Positions 45,878 to 56,321 are shown, counted from the stretch's first letter. The stretch is 64,000 bases of DNA from Xenophilus sp. Marseille-Q4582 (GCF_916700565.1 NZ_CAKAKO010000003.1:868001-932000); one strand, 5' to 3'. Notes: generated from the sequence alone by a model not told the origin. Numbers and translations are program-made.

Positions 45878-46067
45878 GGTATCCCTTGAAGCAGAATTGC
45901 CGCATCCGCAGCAATCGTGTCCAACTGTATATCATGGCCGCTCCCGCGCGGTAGACAGCCATTAGTTCACACACGGAAGGCACGCGGGCGCGGCGCCGTC
46001 ACACGCATGACAACAAAAAAGGGCCACGGCTTACGGGCATCCGCGCCCGACTCACAGGCGCGCGAAA

Positions 46068-46093
46068 GCACGCCGATGTCGCCATCGGCGTGC
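46068..46093 (-). terminator. Terminator of the small Cys-rich protein gene
   Basis: A perfect 11-bp stem (46068-46078 with 46083-46093, tetraloop) is followed on the minus strand by TTTCGCG, so the T run is short. It lies about 22 bases after the stop at 46116. Confidence 0.65.
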
Positions 46094-46115
46094 CGCAGCC
46101 TCGGTCAGCCCCGGA

Positions 46116-46352
46116 TCAGCTGCCCTTGAGGGACTCTTCCAGTTCCTTGCAGGATGGCGCGCAGACGGGCTGGGCCTTGCCCAGCACGCGCTTGGTCTGC
46201 ATCAGCGAGCGCGGCCGGTGCTTGCCGCACAGGAAGCAGGACATGGTCGCGCCGCTGAAGGACGACGAGGCCTTGAAGGGCGAGCCGGGTGTCTTGGACT
46301 TGTAGCGCAGGCCGCCTTCGCTCACCGTGGTTTTGACGTCAGCGCTGGCCAT
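46116..46352 (-). CDS. Small Cys-rich zinc-ribbon-like protein
   Basis: The 78-residue protein has two cysteine pairs, CFLCGKHRP and CAPSC, spaced like a zinc ribbon. No other domain is visible. The N-terminal half is Ser/Thr/Lys-rich (KTTVSEGGLRYKSKTPGSPF). The ATG at 46352 follows a near-perfect ribosome-binding site (AAGGAGATCACC). It has no known function that I can name. A role as a small nucleic-acid-binding or regulatory protein is only a guess from the metal-binding pattern. It is divergent from the aldehyde dehydrogenase gene. Confidence 0.75.
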   Translation of the reverse strand: MASADVKTTVSEGGLRYKSKTPGSPFKASSSFSGATMSCFLCGKHRPRSLMQTKRVLGKAQPVCAPSCKELEESLKGS

Positions 46353-46550
46353 GGTGATCTCCTTGCGCGGATGCGCCACAGATGGGATACGACGGGGAAG
46401 AAATGACTTTCTTGCAGAGCATAGGGGTCGATTTTCGGACTTTTTTGCGGCATTGCGGCCATGCAGGCCTTTGAAGGGGCCGCAATCGCTGCAAAAACTT
46501 GGAGACAGCGGCCTCTGCACGCCGGCCCAGGCTCACGCACAATCCGCGCC

Positions 46551-47984
46551 ATGCAGCTCAATTTCATTGCCAATGCCCAGGTGCCCTCGGCTTCCGGGCG
46601 CGTCCTTCCCGTCCTGGACCCTTCCGATGGCCAGGCTTTCACCGAGATCCAGCGCAGCCAGGCCAGCGACATCGACGCCGCCGTGCGTGCGGCGCGCGAC
46701 TGCTACGAAGGCGTCTGGCACAAGACCAGCGCCGCCGAGCGCAGCCGCCTGCTCTACAGGCTGTCGCAGAAGATCGCCGAGCACGCCGACGAACTGACGG
46801 CGCTGGAGCAGCGCGATTGCGGCAAGCCGACCAAGCAGGCCCGCGCCGACGCCCTGGCGCTGGTGCGCTACTTCGAGTTCTACGCCGGCGCCTGCGACAA
46901 GCTCCATGGCGAGACCATCCCCTACCAGGACGGCTACAGCGTCTTCACCTGGCGCGAGCCGCATGGCGTGACCGGCCACGTCATTCCCTGGAACTACCCG
47001 ATGCAGATCTTCGGCCGCAGCGTGGGCGGCGCCCTGGCTGCGGGCAACGTCTGCGTGGTGAAGCCGGCGGAGGACGCCTGCCTGTCCCTGCTGCGCGTGG
47101 CCCAGCTGGCGGCGGAAGTCGGCTTCCCGGCCGGCGCGCTGAACATCGTGACGGGCTACGGCCACGAGGTCGGCGATGCGCTGGCGCGCCACCCCGGCAT
47201 CGACCACATCAGCTTCACCGGCAGCCCCAAGGTGGGCACGATCATCCAGCAGGTGGCGGCCGAGCGGCATTGCCCCGTGACGCTGGAGCTCGGTGGCAAG
47301 AGCCCGCAGATCATCTTCGCCGACGCCGACCTGGACGCCGCCATCCCGGTCGTCATCAACGCCATCGTGCAGAACGCGGGCCAGACCTGCTCGGCCGGCT
47401 CGCGCGTGCTGATCCAGCGCGACATCTACGAGCCGCTGCTGGAGCGCCTGGGCAAGGCCTTCGAGGCCCTGCGCGTGGGCCCTGCCGCGATGGACCTGGA
47501 CGTCGGCCCGCTGATCCGCCAGAGCCAGCAGCAGCGCGTGTGGGATTTCCTCTCCGACGCGCATGCCGCCAACATCCCGATGGTGGCGCAGGGACGGGTC
47601 GTGGACGAGGCGCCGGACACGGGCTTCTACCAGGCGCCCACGCTGCTGCGCGACGTGCCGGTGGATCACCGCCTGGCGCAGGAAGAGGTCTTCGGCCCCG
47701 TGCTCGCCGCCATGGCCTTCAGCGACGAAGACGAAGCGGTGGCCCTGGCCAACGCCACGCAGTTCGGCCTGGTGGCGGGCGTGTGGACGCGCGACGGCGC
47801 GCGCCAGTTCCGCATGGCCAAGCGCGTGAAAAGCGGCCAGGTCTTCATCAACAACTACGGCGCCGGCGGTGGCGTGGAACTGCCCTTCGGCGGCGTGAAG
47901 TCCTCGGGCTACGGCCGTGAAAAGGGCTTTGAAGCGCTGTACGGCTTCACCACCCTCAAGACCGTGGCCGTGCGCCACGGCTGA
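46551..47984 (+). CDS. NAD(P)-dependent aldehyde dehydrogenase
   Basis: The 477-residue protein is an aldehyde dehydrogenase superfamily member. The catalytic cysteine is Cys280 in QNAGQTCSAGSR and the general base is Glu246 in VTLELGGKSPQ. Cofactor-binding blocks are VIPWNYPMQIF and FTGSPKVG, and the C-terminal block is LPFGGVKSSGYGREKG. Its layout resembles betaine or gamma-aminobutyraldehyde dehydrogenases, but the substrate cannot be fixed from sequence. The ATG at 46551 (MQLNFIANAQVPS) is chosen because the family starts about here; the open frame upstream runs into the intergenic region. It ends at a strong terminator. Confidence 0.93.
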   Translation: MQLNFIANAQVPSASGRVLPVLDPSDGQAFTEIQRSQASDIDAAVRAARDCYEGVWHKTSAAERSRLLYRLSQKIAEHADELTALEQRDCGKPTKQARADALALVRYFEFYAGACDKLHGETIPYQDGYSVFTWREPHGVTGHVIPWNYPMQIFGRSVGGALAAGNVCVVKPAEDACLSLLRVAQLAAEVGFPAGALNIVTGYGHEVGDALARHPGIDHISFTGSPKVGTIIQQVAAERHCPVTLELGGKSPQIIFADADLDAAIPVVINAIVQNAGQTCSAGSRVLIQRDIYEPLLERLGKAFEALRVGPAAMDLDVGPLIRQSQQQRVWDFLSDAHAANIPMVAQGRVVDEAPDTGFYQAPTLLRDVPVDHRLAQEEVFGPVLAAMAFSDEDEAVALANATQFGLVAGVWTRDGARQFRMAKRVKSGQVFINNYGAGGGVELPFGGVKSSGYGREKGFEALYGFTTLKTVAVRHG

Positions 47985-48013
47985 ACGCGGCGGGCCCCCG
48001 TACGCTTCCATGA

Positions 48014-48044
48014 AGAACGGCGCCCGCGGGCGCCGTTCTCGTTT
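48014..48044 (+). terminator. Terminator of the aldehyde dehydrogenase gene
   Basis: A perfect 11-bp stem (48014-48024 with 48029-48039, tetraloop CGCG) is followed by CGTTT. It may also help to end the convergent DUF937 gene transcript. Confidence 0.75.
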
Positions 48045-48090
48045 CAGCGCCGAGCTGGTGCAAGCCCGGCGCGCATGAAGGACGATCGCC

Positions 48091-48717
48091 TCAGCGGCGC
48101 CCGCCCAGCAGGCTGCCGCCGATCTTGAGCAGGTCGCCCATGTCCAGCTTGCCATCGCCGTTCTGGTCCAGCACGGCGCCCAGCAGGCCGCCGCCCAGGC
48201 CACCCTGGTCCTGGATGCGGCTGGACTCCTGCCCCAGCAGGCTGCCCAGGCCGCCCGCGTCCATGCCGGCGCCCTGCGTGCGCTTGGCCAGGAAGGCCAT
48301 CACGATGGGCGCCAGGATCTGCAGCAACTGGCCCACCTGCGCACCGCCCAGGCCGGTCGCCTGGCTCAGCCCGCTTTCGGCCCGCGGCTGGGCGCCACCG
48401 AAGATGTGGCCCAGGATGCCGCCTGCGTCCAGCTGCGGCGCGGCCGCGCCGCCCGAACCGCCGCCCAGCAGCGAACCCAGCAGGCCGCCCAGGTCGGGAC
48501 CGCCGGCGTGGTCGCGCTGCAGGGCGCCAAAAAGATCGGCCGCGCCTTGCGGCTCCTGCGCGTTGCGGCCCAGCGCACCCAGCAGCATGGGCAGGGCCGC
48601 GCCGACGGCGGTGCTCGCCTGCTGCGTGCTGGTGCCCAGCTGCCCGGCAATCTGCTGCAGGGGCGCGCCCTGGAGCTGGGCGAAAAGATCGTCGACGAGG
48701 GAAGTGGAAGCGTTCAT
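48091..48717 (-). CDS. YidB-like DUF937 protein with EF-hand-like loop
   Basis: This 208-residue protein fits the DUF937/YidB family of unknown function. The N-terminal part (LVDDLFAQLQGAPLQQIAGQ onward) is helical and Gln/Ala-rich. The middle holds Gly/Leu-rich stretches (GGLLGSLLGGGSGG). Near the C-terminus DQNGDGKLDMGDLL has the Asp/Asn spacing of a calcium-binding EF-hand loop, a feature I recall in other DUF937 proteins. No signal peptide is seen. GGACCGCC precedes the ATG at 48717. It is convergent with the aldehyde dehydrogenase gene. Confidence 0.82.
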   Translation of the reverse strand: MNASTSLVDDLFAQLQGAPLQQIAGQLGTSTQQASTAVGAALPMLLGALGRNAQEPQGAADLFGALQRDHAGGPDLGGLLGSLLGGGSGGAAAPQLDAGGILGHIFGGAQPRAESGLSQATGLGGAQVGQLLQILAPIVMAFLAKRTQGAGMDAGGLGSLLGQESSRIQDQGGLGGGLLGAVLDQNGDGKLDMGDLLKIGGSLLGGRR

Positions 48718-48884
48718 GGCGGTCCTTGCCCACAGGCAGTGGAAGCTGAAAGAAGCGGGCCTGGCGGCCCGGGCGGCATCTTAGCCACCGCCCCCTTGCA
48801 AGGCGGCAGCCTGCCCCCGCGGCACCGGGGCCGACCGGGACTTATGGCGCACTCCCCGCCGATTCCGCAAGGGCCGCCCCCGCC

Positions 48885-49808
48885 TCAGCCCAGCGCCGTG
48901 TCCAGCAGCATCATGAGCACGAAGCCCAGCATCAGTCCCCCCGTGGCGAAGGCCTCGTGCCCCTTGCGATGCGATTCGGGGATGATCTCGTGGCTGATCA
49001 CGAAGAGCATGGCCCCGGCGGCGAAGCCCAGGCCCCAGGGCAGCATGGCGGCCGACTGCTCGATCACCGCAGCGCCAATGACGGCGCCGACCGGCTCCAC
49101 CAGGCCCGAGGCCATGCCCAGCGCCACCGCCACCCCGCGGCGGTAGCCCGCCGCCAGCAGCGCCACGGCCACCACGAGCCCTTCGGGCACGTCCTGGATC
49201 GCGATCCCGGTGGCCAGCGCATGGGCGCCCACGCGGTCGGTGCCCGCATAGCCCACGCCGATGGCCAGCCCTTCGGGCAGGTTGTGCAGCGCGATGGCGA
49301 AGACGAAGAGCCAGGTGCGCCTCAGCTGGCGCGCGGCCAGGCGGTCCGCGCCCTCGCGGCCCTTGATGAAATGCTCGTGCGGCAGCGCCTTGTCCATCAG
49401 CATGAGCACGGCGCCGCCCAGCAGGATGGCGGCCCCGATCACGCCGCCCGCGCCCCAGGCGCCGCCGCCCCACAGCGCCTGCCCCCTGGCCGCTTCGAGC
49501 CCGGGCAGGATCAGCGAGAAGGCGCAGGCGGCCAGCATGACACCGGCGCCGAAGCCGAACAGCGTGTCCTGCACGCGCTCGGACAGGCGCTGCGAGAACA
49601 GCACCGGCACCGCGCCCAGCGCGGTGGCCAGCGCCGCGGCCGAGCCGCCCATGAAGGCCTGCCAGATCACGGCGCTGCTGCGCACGAAATGCCAGGCCTG
49701 CACCGCAAGCAGCAGCGCGCCGAAGAGGACCACGGCGAGCCCCAGCATGCGGCGCCAGCGCCAGGCAGGACGGCGGCTCGTGGCAAGGGGGGCATCCGGG
49801 GCATTCAT
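48885..49808 (-). CDS. ZIP-family divalent metal transporter
   Basis: The 307-residue inner membrane protein has about eight hydrophobic segments. The ZIP family signature is visible in the metal-binding helices: ALHNLPEGLAIGVGYAG and ATGIAIQDVPEGLVVAVALL, then AGAMLFVISHEIIPESH. Relatives such as ZupT import zinc, iron and manganese. The ATG at 49808 (MNAPDAPLATSRRP) is preferred over an in-frame ATG 18 bases upstream. It starts 40 bp after sodA on the same strand, so the two are likely cotranscribed; manganese supply for the dismutase is a reasonable guess. Confidence 0.88.
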   Translation of the reverse strand: MNAPDAPLATSRRPAWRWRRMLGLAVVLFGALLLAVQAWHFVRSSAVIWQAFMGGSAAALATALGAVPVLFSQRLSERVQDTLFGFGAGVMLAACAFSLILPGLEAARGQALWGGGAWGAGGVIGAAILLGGAVLMLMDKALPHEHFIKGREGADRLAARQLRRTWLFVFAIALHNLPEGLAIGVGYAGTDRVGAHALATGIAIQDVPEGLVVAVALLAAGYRRGVAVALGMASGLVEPVGAVIGAAVIEQSAAMLPWGLGFAAGAMLFVISHEIIPESHRKGHEAFATGGLMLGFVLMMLLDTALG

Positions 49809-49848
49809 GCGTGCTCCTGCAGGCAAGGAGGGACGAGCGGCGAAGCGA

Positions 49849-50481
49849 TCAGCCGCGCGCCGCGGCGTACCGGCGGGCCACTTCGGCCCAGTCCACCACG
49901 TTATAAAAGGCGGCGATGTACTCGGGCCGTCGGTTCTGGTAGCGCAGGTAGTAGGCGTGCTCCCACACGTCCAGCCCCAGGATGGGCGTGGCGCCCGAGC
50001 CGATGCCGCGCATCAGCGGGCTGTCCTGGTTGGCGCTGCTCTCCACGGCCAGGCGGCCGTCGGCGCCCACGACCAGCCAGGCCCAACCGCTGCCGAAGCG
50101 GGTCAGCGCGGCCTGGGTGAAAGCGTCCTTGAAGGCCTCGAAGCCACCGAGTTCGCGGTCGATGGCTTCGCGCAGCGCGCCTTCCGGCTGGCCACCGCCG
50201 CCTTCGGAGGGCGGCGCCATCACGGTCCAGAACAGCGAATGGTTGGCATGACCGCCGCCGTTGTTGCGCACGGGCGCGCGCAGGGCTTCAGGCAGGGCCT
50301 GCAGGTCCGCGATCAGGGCCTCCACTGGCGTGCCGGCATGCGGCGTGCCCTGCAGCGCGGCATTCAGGTTGTTGCCATAGGTCTGGTGATGCTTGCCGTG
50401 ATGGATCTCCATCGTCTGCGCATCGATGTGCGGCTCCAGCGCGTCGACGGCATAGGGCAGCGGGGGCAAGGTGTGAGACAT
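49849..50481 (-). CDS. sodA: Superoxide dismutase (Mn type)
   Basis: This cytosolic enzyme dismutates superoxide. The 210-residue protein carries the metal ligands His27 ([12 protein letters not shown]), His81 ([10 protein letters not shown]), Asp171 and His175 ([11 protein letters not shown]). GGGHANH together with the glutamine in SSANQDSP (Gln152) is the manganese-type pattern; the iron type has its glutamine at the other position. The ATG at 50481 gives [18 protein letters not shown] Fur box lies about 270 bp upstream and a ZIP transporter gene follows, which fits iron-dependent control of a manganese enzyme. Confidence 0.95.
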   Translation of the reverse strand: MSHTLPPLPYAVDALEPHIDAQTMEIHHGKHHQTYGNNLNAALQGTPHAGTPVEALIADLQALPEALRAPVRNNGGGHANHSLFWTVMAPPSEGGGGQPEGALREAIDRELGGFEAFKDAFTQAALTRFGSGWAWLVVGADGRLAVESSANQDSPLMRGIGSGATPILGLDVWEHAYYLRYQNRRPEYIAAFYNVVDWAEVARRYAAARG

Positions 50482-50916
50482 GGCAGGGTTCTCGGTGGTT
50501 GGAAGCAGGACATCGACCGGCGCACGGGCCGGTTTCAGGGGTGACGGCCGGCGCCCAGGGCGTGCGGGCCGAGGGAGGCTCCGCGGGGCGGCTGGCGGCG
50601 CGGACCAGCGCTTTCCCGTGCCCTGCCGCAGGGGCGGGCCCGACACGGGGGCACCGAGGGCGTTGACGTTCGCAGGCGGGGCAGGCACACGCGTCTCCAG
50701 GAGGGGGAGGAAGGGCCCTTTGCGTGCGCAGGCTGCGTAATCAGGCTTCAGATAATGATAGTCATTCTCAACAATTCTTGTCGAGTGCGGTTTTTCCATG
50801 CGCGAGAGGCCTTGAGCGGAGCCCGGACGGAGCCAGGTCCTTACACTGCACCGGAGCGTCGCCCTCCTTCGCGGGCGCCGCGCCCAGGCCACCTCTTCGA
50901 CCCGAATCGCCCGCCC
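50482..50916. other. Intergenic region between divergent sodA and moaA
   Basis: This 435-bp stretch carries no convincing gene. It holds one Fur box (50751-50769) and GC-rich sequence towards sodA. The frame upstream of sodA is open but its amino acid composition looks non-coding. Confidence 0.7.
50751..50769. promoter_or_regulatory. Fur box
   Basis: GATAATGATAGTCATTCTC matches the 19-bp Fur consensus (GATAATGATAATCATTATC) at 17 of 19 positions. It lies 270 bp before sodA and 148 bp before moaA, which are divergent, and could control either or both. Confidence 0.85.
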
Positions 50917-52050
50917 ATGGCAGAACGCGTGATCCCGCTGATCGACCAGCGCCGGCTCGCCACCGCGCCCGCAGTGGGGGTGGCTGCGGGCGCGTGGGAG
51001 GGCGGCCTGCTGCTGGACCGGCATGCCCGTCCGCTCACGGACCTGCGCATCAGCGTGACGGACCGCTGCAACTTCCGCTGCAGCTACTGCATGCCCAAGG
51101 AGGTGTTCGACAAGGACTACCCCTACCTGCCGCACAGCGCGCTGCTGAGCTTCGAGGAGATCACGCGGCTGGCCAGCGTGTTCGTGCACCTGGGCGTGCG
51201 CAAGATCCGGCTCACGGGCGGCGAGCCGCTGCTGCGCAAGCACATCGAGGCGCTGATCGGCCAGTTGGCGGCGCTGCGCACGCCCGAGGGCGAGGCGCTC
51301 GAACTCGCGCTCACCACCAACGGCTCGCTGCTCACGCGCAAGGCTGCAGCGCTCAAGGCCGCCGGGCTGCAGCGCGTGACGGTGAGCCTGGACGGGCTGG
51401 ACGACGCCGTGTTCCGTCGCATGAACGACGTGGACTTTCCCGTCGCGCAGGTGCTGGCCGGCATCGAGGCCGCGCTTGCCGCCGGACTGGGGCCGGTCAA
51501 GGTCAACATGGTGGTCAAGCGCGGCACCAACGACGACCAGCTGCTGCCCATGGCGCGCCATTTCCGCCAGCACTACGGCGGCCAGGTGGTGCTGCGCTTC
51601 ATCGAGTACATGGACGTGGGCGCCACCAACGGCTGGCGCATGGACGAGGTGCTGCCCTCGGCCGAGGTGGTGGCGCGCATCGCCAGCGAATTTCCGCTGC
51701 GCCCGCTGGAGCCGCACACGGCCAGCGAAACCGCGCAGCGCTGGGCCTATGCCGACGGCGCGGGCGAGATCGGCGTCATCAGCAGCGTCACCCGCGCCTT
51801 CTGCCACGACTGCAGCCGCGCCCGCCTGTCGACCGAAGGACAGCTGTACCTGTGCCTGTTCGCGCACCAGGGACATGACCTCAAGGGCCTGCTGCGCGGC
51901 GGTGCCGACGATGCGCAGTTGCGCGCCGCGCTGGCGGCCCTCTGGCAGGGCCGCGGCGACCGCTACTCCGAGCTGCGCGCCCAGCGCGGCCCCGACGCGG
52001 GCGCGAGCGCCGCGCCGCGCCGCGTCGAGATGAGCTACATCGGCGGCTGA
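50917..52050 (+). CDS. moaA: GTP 3',8-cyclase (molybdenum cofactor biosynthesis protein A)
   Basis: MoaA is a radical-SAM enzyme that with MoaC converts GTP to the pterin precursor of the molybdenum cofactor. The 377-residue protein has the first 4Fe-4S site in [10 protein letters not shown] (Cys51, Cys55, Cys58), the SAM-binding [11 protein letters not shown], and the second cluster site near the C-terminus in [12 protein letters not shown] and LYLCLF. The C-terminus ends [10 protein letters not shown], with the conserved GG. The ATG at 50917 ([13 protein letters not shown]) is preferred to a far upstream ATG that overlaps the Fur box. It is first in moaA-mobA-moeA. Confidence 0.96.
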   Translation: MAERVIPLIDQRRLATAPAVGVAAGAWEGGLLLDRHARPLTDLRISVTDRCNFRCSYCMPKEVFDKDYPYLPHSALLSFEEITRLASVFVHLGVRKIRLTGGEPLLRKHIEALIGQLAALRTPEGEALELALTTNGSLLTRKAAALKAAGLQRVTVSLDGLDDAVFRRMNDVDFPVAQVLAGIEAALAAGLGPVKVNMVVKRGTNDDQLLPMARHFRQHYGGQVVLRFIEYMDVGATNGWRMDEVLPSAEVVARIASEFPLRPLEPHTASETAQRWAYADGAGEIGVISSVTRAFCHDCSRARLSTEGQLYLCLFAHQGHDLKGLLRGGADDAQLRAALAALWQGRGDRYSELRAQRGPDAGASAAPRRVEMSYIGG

Positions 52051-52088
52051 ACGCGCCTTCGCGCCCGCCCCCTGCCCGACGGCCTCGC

Positions 52089-52786
52089 ATGACTGCATCC
52101 CCCGCGCTGGATCCCGCCTCGATCACCGGCCTGGTGCTGGCCGGCGGCCAGGGCCGCCGCATGGGCGGCATCGACAAGGGGCTCGCACTGCTGCAAGGCA
52201 GGCCGCTGGCGGGGCATGTGCTGCAGCGCCTGAAGCCGCAGGTGGGCCCGCTGCTGATCAGCGCCAACCGCCACCTGGACCGCTACGCCGCTTGGGGCGT
52301 GCCCGTCTGCCCCGATGCGCAGACCGGCCACCCGGGCCCGCTGGCCGGCTTCCTGGCCGGCCTGGCGCACTGCCAGACGCCCTGGCTGCTCACCGTGCCC
52401 TGCGACACGCCGTGCTTCCCGCACGACCTGGCGCAGCGCCTGGCCGCGGCAGCCCTGGACCGGGGCGCGGCCATCGCCGTGGCCTGCGCGCCCGAGGGGC
52501 CCGGCGCGCCGGGCGAGGCGCCTGCGCTGCGTCTGCAGCCGGCCTTCTGCCTGCTGCGGCGGGAGCTGAAGGACAGCCTGGCGCAGGCCCTGGCCCGCGG
52601 CGAACGGAAGATCCAGGCCTGGCTCGGCCAGCACACCGCCGTGCGCGTGCCCTTCGACCGGCCCGCGGACGATCCCTTGGCCTTTTTCAACGCCAACACC
52701 CCGCAGGACCTGCAGGTGCTGGCCCGCCTGTGCGGCGGCCCCGCTGCCGCCGAAGACCCGGTGCCTGCCGGGGCCGCCTCTGCGCC

Positions 52787-52790
<4 letters not shown>
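52089..52790 (+). CDS. mobA: Molybdenum cofactor guanylyltransferase
   Basis: MobA attaches GMP to molybdopterin, making the guanine dinucleotide form of the cofactor. The 233-residue protein has the nucleotide-binding [20 protein letters not shown] and a second block [12 protein letters not shown]. The C-terminal region carries [10 protein letters not shown]. It starts 38 bp after moaA and its stop overlaps the moeA start (ATGA), so the operon is tightly coupled. Confidence 0.95.
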
Positions 52791-54112
<1,322 letters not shown>

Positions 54113-54136
54113 ACCCCCACGGCGCCCGCGCGGCGC

Positions 54137-54586
54137 TCAGAGCCGCCCCAGCGCGCGCAGCACGCCCTGGTTGGCCAGCGCGTCGGCCTTCTCGTTGCCC
54201 ATGTCGCCCGAATGGCCCTTGACCCAGCGCCATTCGATCTGGTGGCCGCCCTCGCTCACGAGCGCGTCCAGCCGGCGCCAGAGGTCGGCGTTCTTCACGG
54301 GCTGCTTGCTGGCCGTGACCCAGCCCTTGGCCTTCCAGCCGCGGATCCATTCCGTGATGCCCTGGCGGACATACTGGCTGTCCAGATAGAGCAGCACCTT
54401 GCAGGGGCGCTTGAGGGCCGCCAGCCCCTCGATCACCGCCGTCAGTTCCATGCGGTTGTTGGTGGTGCTGGCTTCGCCGCCGAACAGCTCCTTCTCATGG
54501 CTGCCCGATTTGAGCCAGACGCCCCAGCCGCCCGGGCCGGGGTTGCCCTTGCAGGCGCCATCGGTGTAGATCACAACTTCGTTCAA
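54137..54586 (-). CDS. rnhA: Ribonuclease HI
   Basis: This enzyme cuts the RNA strand of RNA-DNA hybrids. The 149-residue protein carries all catalytic residues: Asp9 ([12 protein letters not shown]), Glu47 ([12 protein letters not shown]), Asp69 (LYLDSQYV), His125 (VKGHSGD) and Asp135 (NEKADALAN). There is no ATG at the right place. A TTG at 54586, preceded by AAGGA, gives [14 protein letters not shown], the usual family start, so I use it. The in-frame ATG 69 bases upstream would add an unusual N-terminus. Confidence 0.95.
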   Translation of the reverse strand: MNEVVIYTDGACKGNPGPGGWGVWLKSGSHEKELFGGEASTTNNRMELTAVIEGLAALKRPCKVLLYLDSQYVRQGITEWIRGWKAKGWVTASKQPVKNADLWRRLDALVSEGGHQIEWRWVKGHSGDMGNEKADALANQGVLRALGRL

Positions 54587-54709
54587 ACGTCGTTCCTTAT
54601 AGTGGGTTTCGCGGCGTGCAGTGGATCGGCACCGCATCCGGCTGCGCCGCCACACGGCCCGACAAGTGCATGCCCAGGAAAAACAGGCCCACTCCGGGCC
54701 GCCACAGCG

Positions 54710-55522
54710 TCAGACGCATGGATGTCGGCCGTTCTCCGGTGCTTCCTGCGGACGAGGTGACACAAGGCCCCGGTGCACGCGGCCCGTGGCAGCGACCGGC
54801 GCGGTGGCCAGGGCGCGGCGGCGCTTCCAGTCGGCCGGCAGCAGGTGCAGGCCGCGCACGCGCTTCACGGCCACGATGAAATAGGCCGCGCCGAAGATCG
54901 GCCAGGAGCGCTCGCCCAGCCGGTCCAGCCAGCGGTAGCGCTCCAGCCAGGCCTCGCTGCGCACGCCGGGGCGGTACAGGCCAAAGCGGCTCGACTCCAC
55001 CTCGAAGCCCAGCAGCCGCAGCCAGTCGCGCATGCGCCAGTAGTGGATGAAGCCGCCTTCCTGGGGCAGGTACAGCTCGCCCATGCCCAGGCGCCGGTAC
55101 AGTTGCGCACGGCGCTGACGCAGGCCCCAGAGGCTGGCGGGGTTGAAGCCGCACAGGATCGCACGCCCTTCGGGCACCAGCACGCGCTCCACTTCGCGCA
55201 GCGTGCCATGCGGGTCGGGGCTGAGTTCCAGCGTGTGCGGCAGCGTCACCAGGTCCAGGCTGTTCCCGGGAAAAGGCAGGGCCTCGAAATCGGTGACCAG
55301 ATGCGCGCCCGCGCATTCCGGCGCGGTGGCGGGCAGCGCCAGCCAGCGGTGCGGCATGCGGTTGTGCTGGAGGGTGGAAATCTCGGGCAGGCCCAGTTGC
55401 AGCGCGTGGTAACCAAAGACGTCAGCCACGGCCTCATCGAACTGCATCTGCTCCCAATTTCGCAGATGGCGGCCGGGCGGAGTGTCCAGCCACGGACCCA
55501 AACCTATAATTTCGCCGCTCAT
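54710..55522 (-). CDS. SAM-dependent methyltransferase (class I-like)
   Basis: The 270-residue protein is methyltransferase-like. Its N-terminal WLDTPPGRHLRNWEQMQFD is a conserved betaproteobacterial block. The SAM-binding region is degenerate (HLVTDFEALPFPGNSLDLVTLPHTLEL), followed by LREVERVLVPEGRAILCGFNP, typical of methyltransferase_11 proteins. The glycine-rich motif I is not clear. The substrate is unknown. Its ATG (55522-55520) overlaps the ATG of gloB on the other strand within CATG. In related bacteria this gene also lies next to gloB and rnhA, which supports this start; that is from memory. Confidence 0.8.
   Translation of the reverse strand: MSGEIIGLGPWLDTPPGRHLRNWEQMQFDEAVADVFGYHALQLGLPEISTLQHNRMPHRWLALPATAPECAGAHLVTDFEALPFPGNSLDLVTLPHTLELSPDPHGTLREVERVLVPEGRAILCGFNPASLWGLRQRRAQLYRRLGMGELYLPQEGGFIHYWRMRDWLRLLGFEVESSRFGLYRPGVRSEAWLERYRWLDRLGERSWPIFGAAYFIVAVKRVRGLHLLPADWKRRRALATAPVAATGRVHRGLVSPRPQEAPENGRHPCV
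55505..55510 (+). promoter_or_regulatory. -10 box of gloB, leaderless transcript
   Basis: TATAAT is a perfect -10 box ending 10 bases before the gloB ATG. No Shine-Dalgarno sequence precedes the ATG and the -35 region is weak. The element lies inside the coding region of the divergent methyltransferase gene. Confidence 0.6.
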
Positions 55523-56321
55523 GACCCTCGTTCCGTTGCCCGCTTTTGCCGACAACTACATCTGGACGCTGCAGGTCGGAACGCACGTGGTCGTGGTCGA
55601 TCCGGGCGAGGCCCGGCCGGTGTTCGATTGGCTCGCGCTTCGGCCCGACCTGACACTGGCGGCGATTCTAGTCACGCACCATCACGGCGATCACACCGGC
55701 GGCGTGGCCGCGTTGCGCGACGCCACGGGCGCCGCGGTGTTCGGACCCGCGACCGAGCAGATCCCCGAACCCTTCACGCGCTGCCGCGGCGGCGAGCGCA
55801 TCGGCGCGGCCGGCTTGCAGTGGGACGTGATCGACGTGCCGGGCCACACGGCCGGGCACATCGCCTTCTGGCTGACGGCCGAGCAGGCGCAGGCGGCTGG
55901 GGCCGGCGCGGCGCCGCTGCTCTTTTGCGGCGACACGCTGTTCTCCGGCGGCTGCGGGCGCCTGTTCGAGGGCACGCCGGCCCAGATGCTGGCCTCCCTC
56001 GACACCCTGGCCGCCCTGCCCGGCGAGACGCGCGTATGCTGTGCGCACGAGTACACGCTGTCGAACCTGCGCTTTGCCCAGGCCGTGGAACCGGGCAATG
56101 CCGAACTGGCCCGCTATGCCGCCTGGTGCAGCGCGCAACGCGAAGCCGGCCGGCCCACGCTGCCGGCGGAACTGCAGACCGAGCGCCGGATCAACCCCTT
56201 CCTTCGCAGCCGCGAAGCCTGCGTCACCTCCGCCGTGCACCGGCACGCCGCCCTGCCCGCCCATGCGGACGAAGTGGCGGTGTTCGCCGCACTGCGCCAA
56301 TGGAAAAACGACTTTCGATGA
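55521..56321 (+). CDS. gloB: Hydroxyacylglutathione hydrolase (glyoxalase II)
   Basis: GloB hydrolyses S-D-lactoylglutathione to lactate and glutathione in methylglyoxal detoxification. The 266-residue protein is a metallo-beta-lactamase-fold enzyme with the dinuclear metal site THHHGDHTGGV (His53, His55, Asp57, His58), then VPGHTAGHIAFW and LFCGDTLFSGGCGRLFEG. The C-terminal RRINPFLR is also typical of the family. The ATG at 55521 gives MTLVPLPAFADNYIW. Its stop overlaps the mltD start (ATGA). It has a perfect -10 box very near the start. Confidence 0.97.
   Translation: MTLVPLPAFADNYIWTLQVGTHVVVVDPGEARPVFDWLALRPDLTLAAILVTHHHGDHTGGVAALRDATGAAVFGPATEQIPEPFTRCRGGERIGAAGLQWDVIDVPGHTAGHIAFWLTAEQAQAAGAGAAPLLFCGDTLFSGGCGRLFEGTPAQMLASLDTLAALPGETRVCCAHEYTLSNLRFAQAVEPGNAELARYAAWCSAQREAGRPTLPAELQTERRINPFLRSREACVTSAVHRHAALPAHADEVAVFAALRQWKNDFR

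Noticed and set aside
50482-50740. Open frames in the sodA-moaA gap, including an N-terminal extension of sodA
   Set aside because: They are low-complexity Pro/Arg-rich translations of GC-rich DNA, and SodA has a good family start at 50481.
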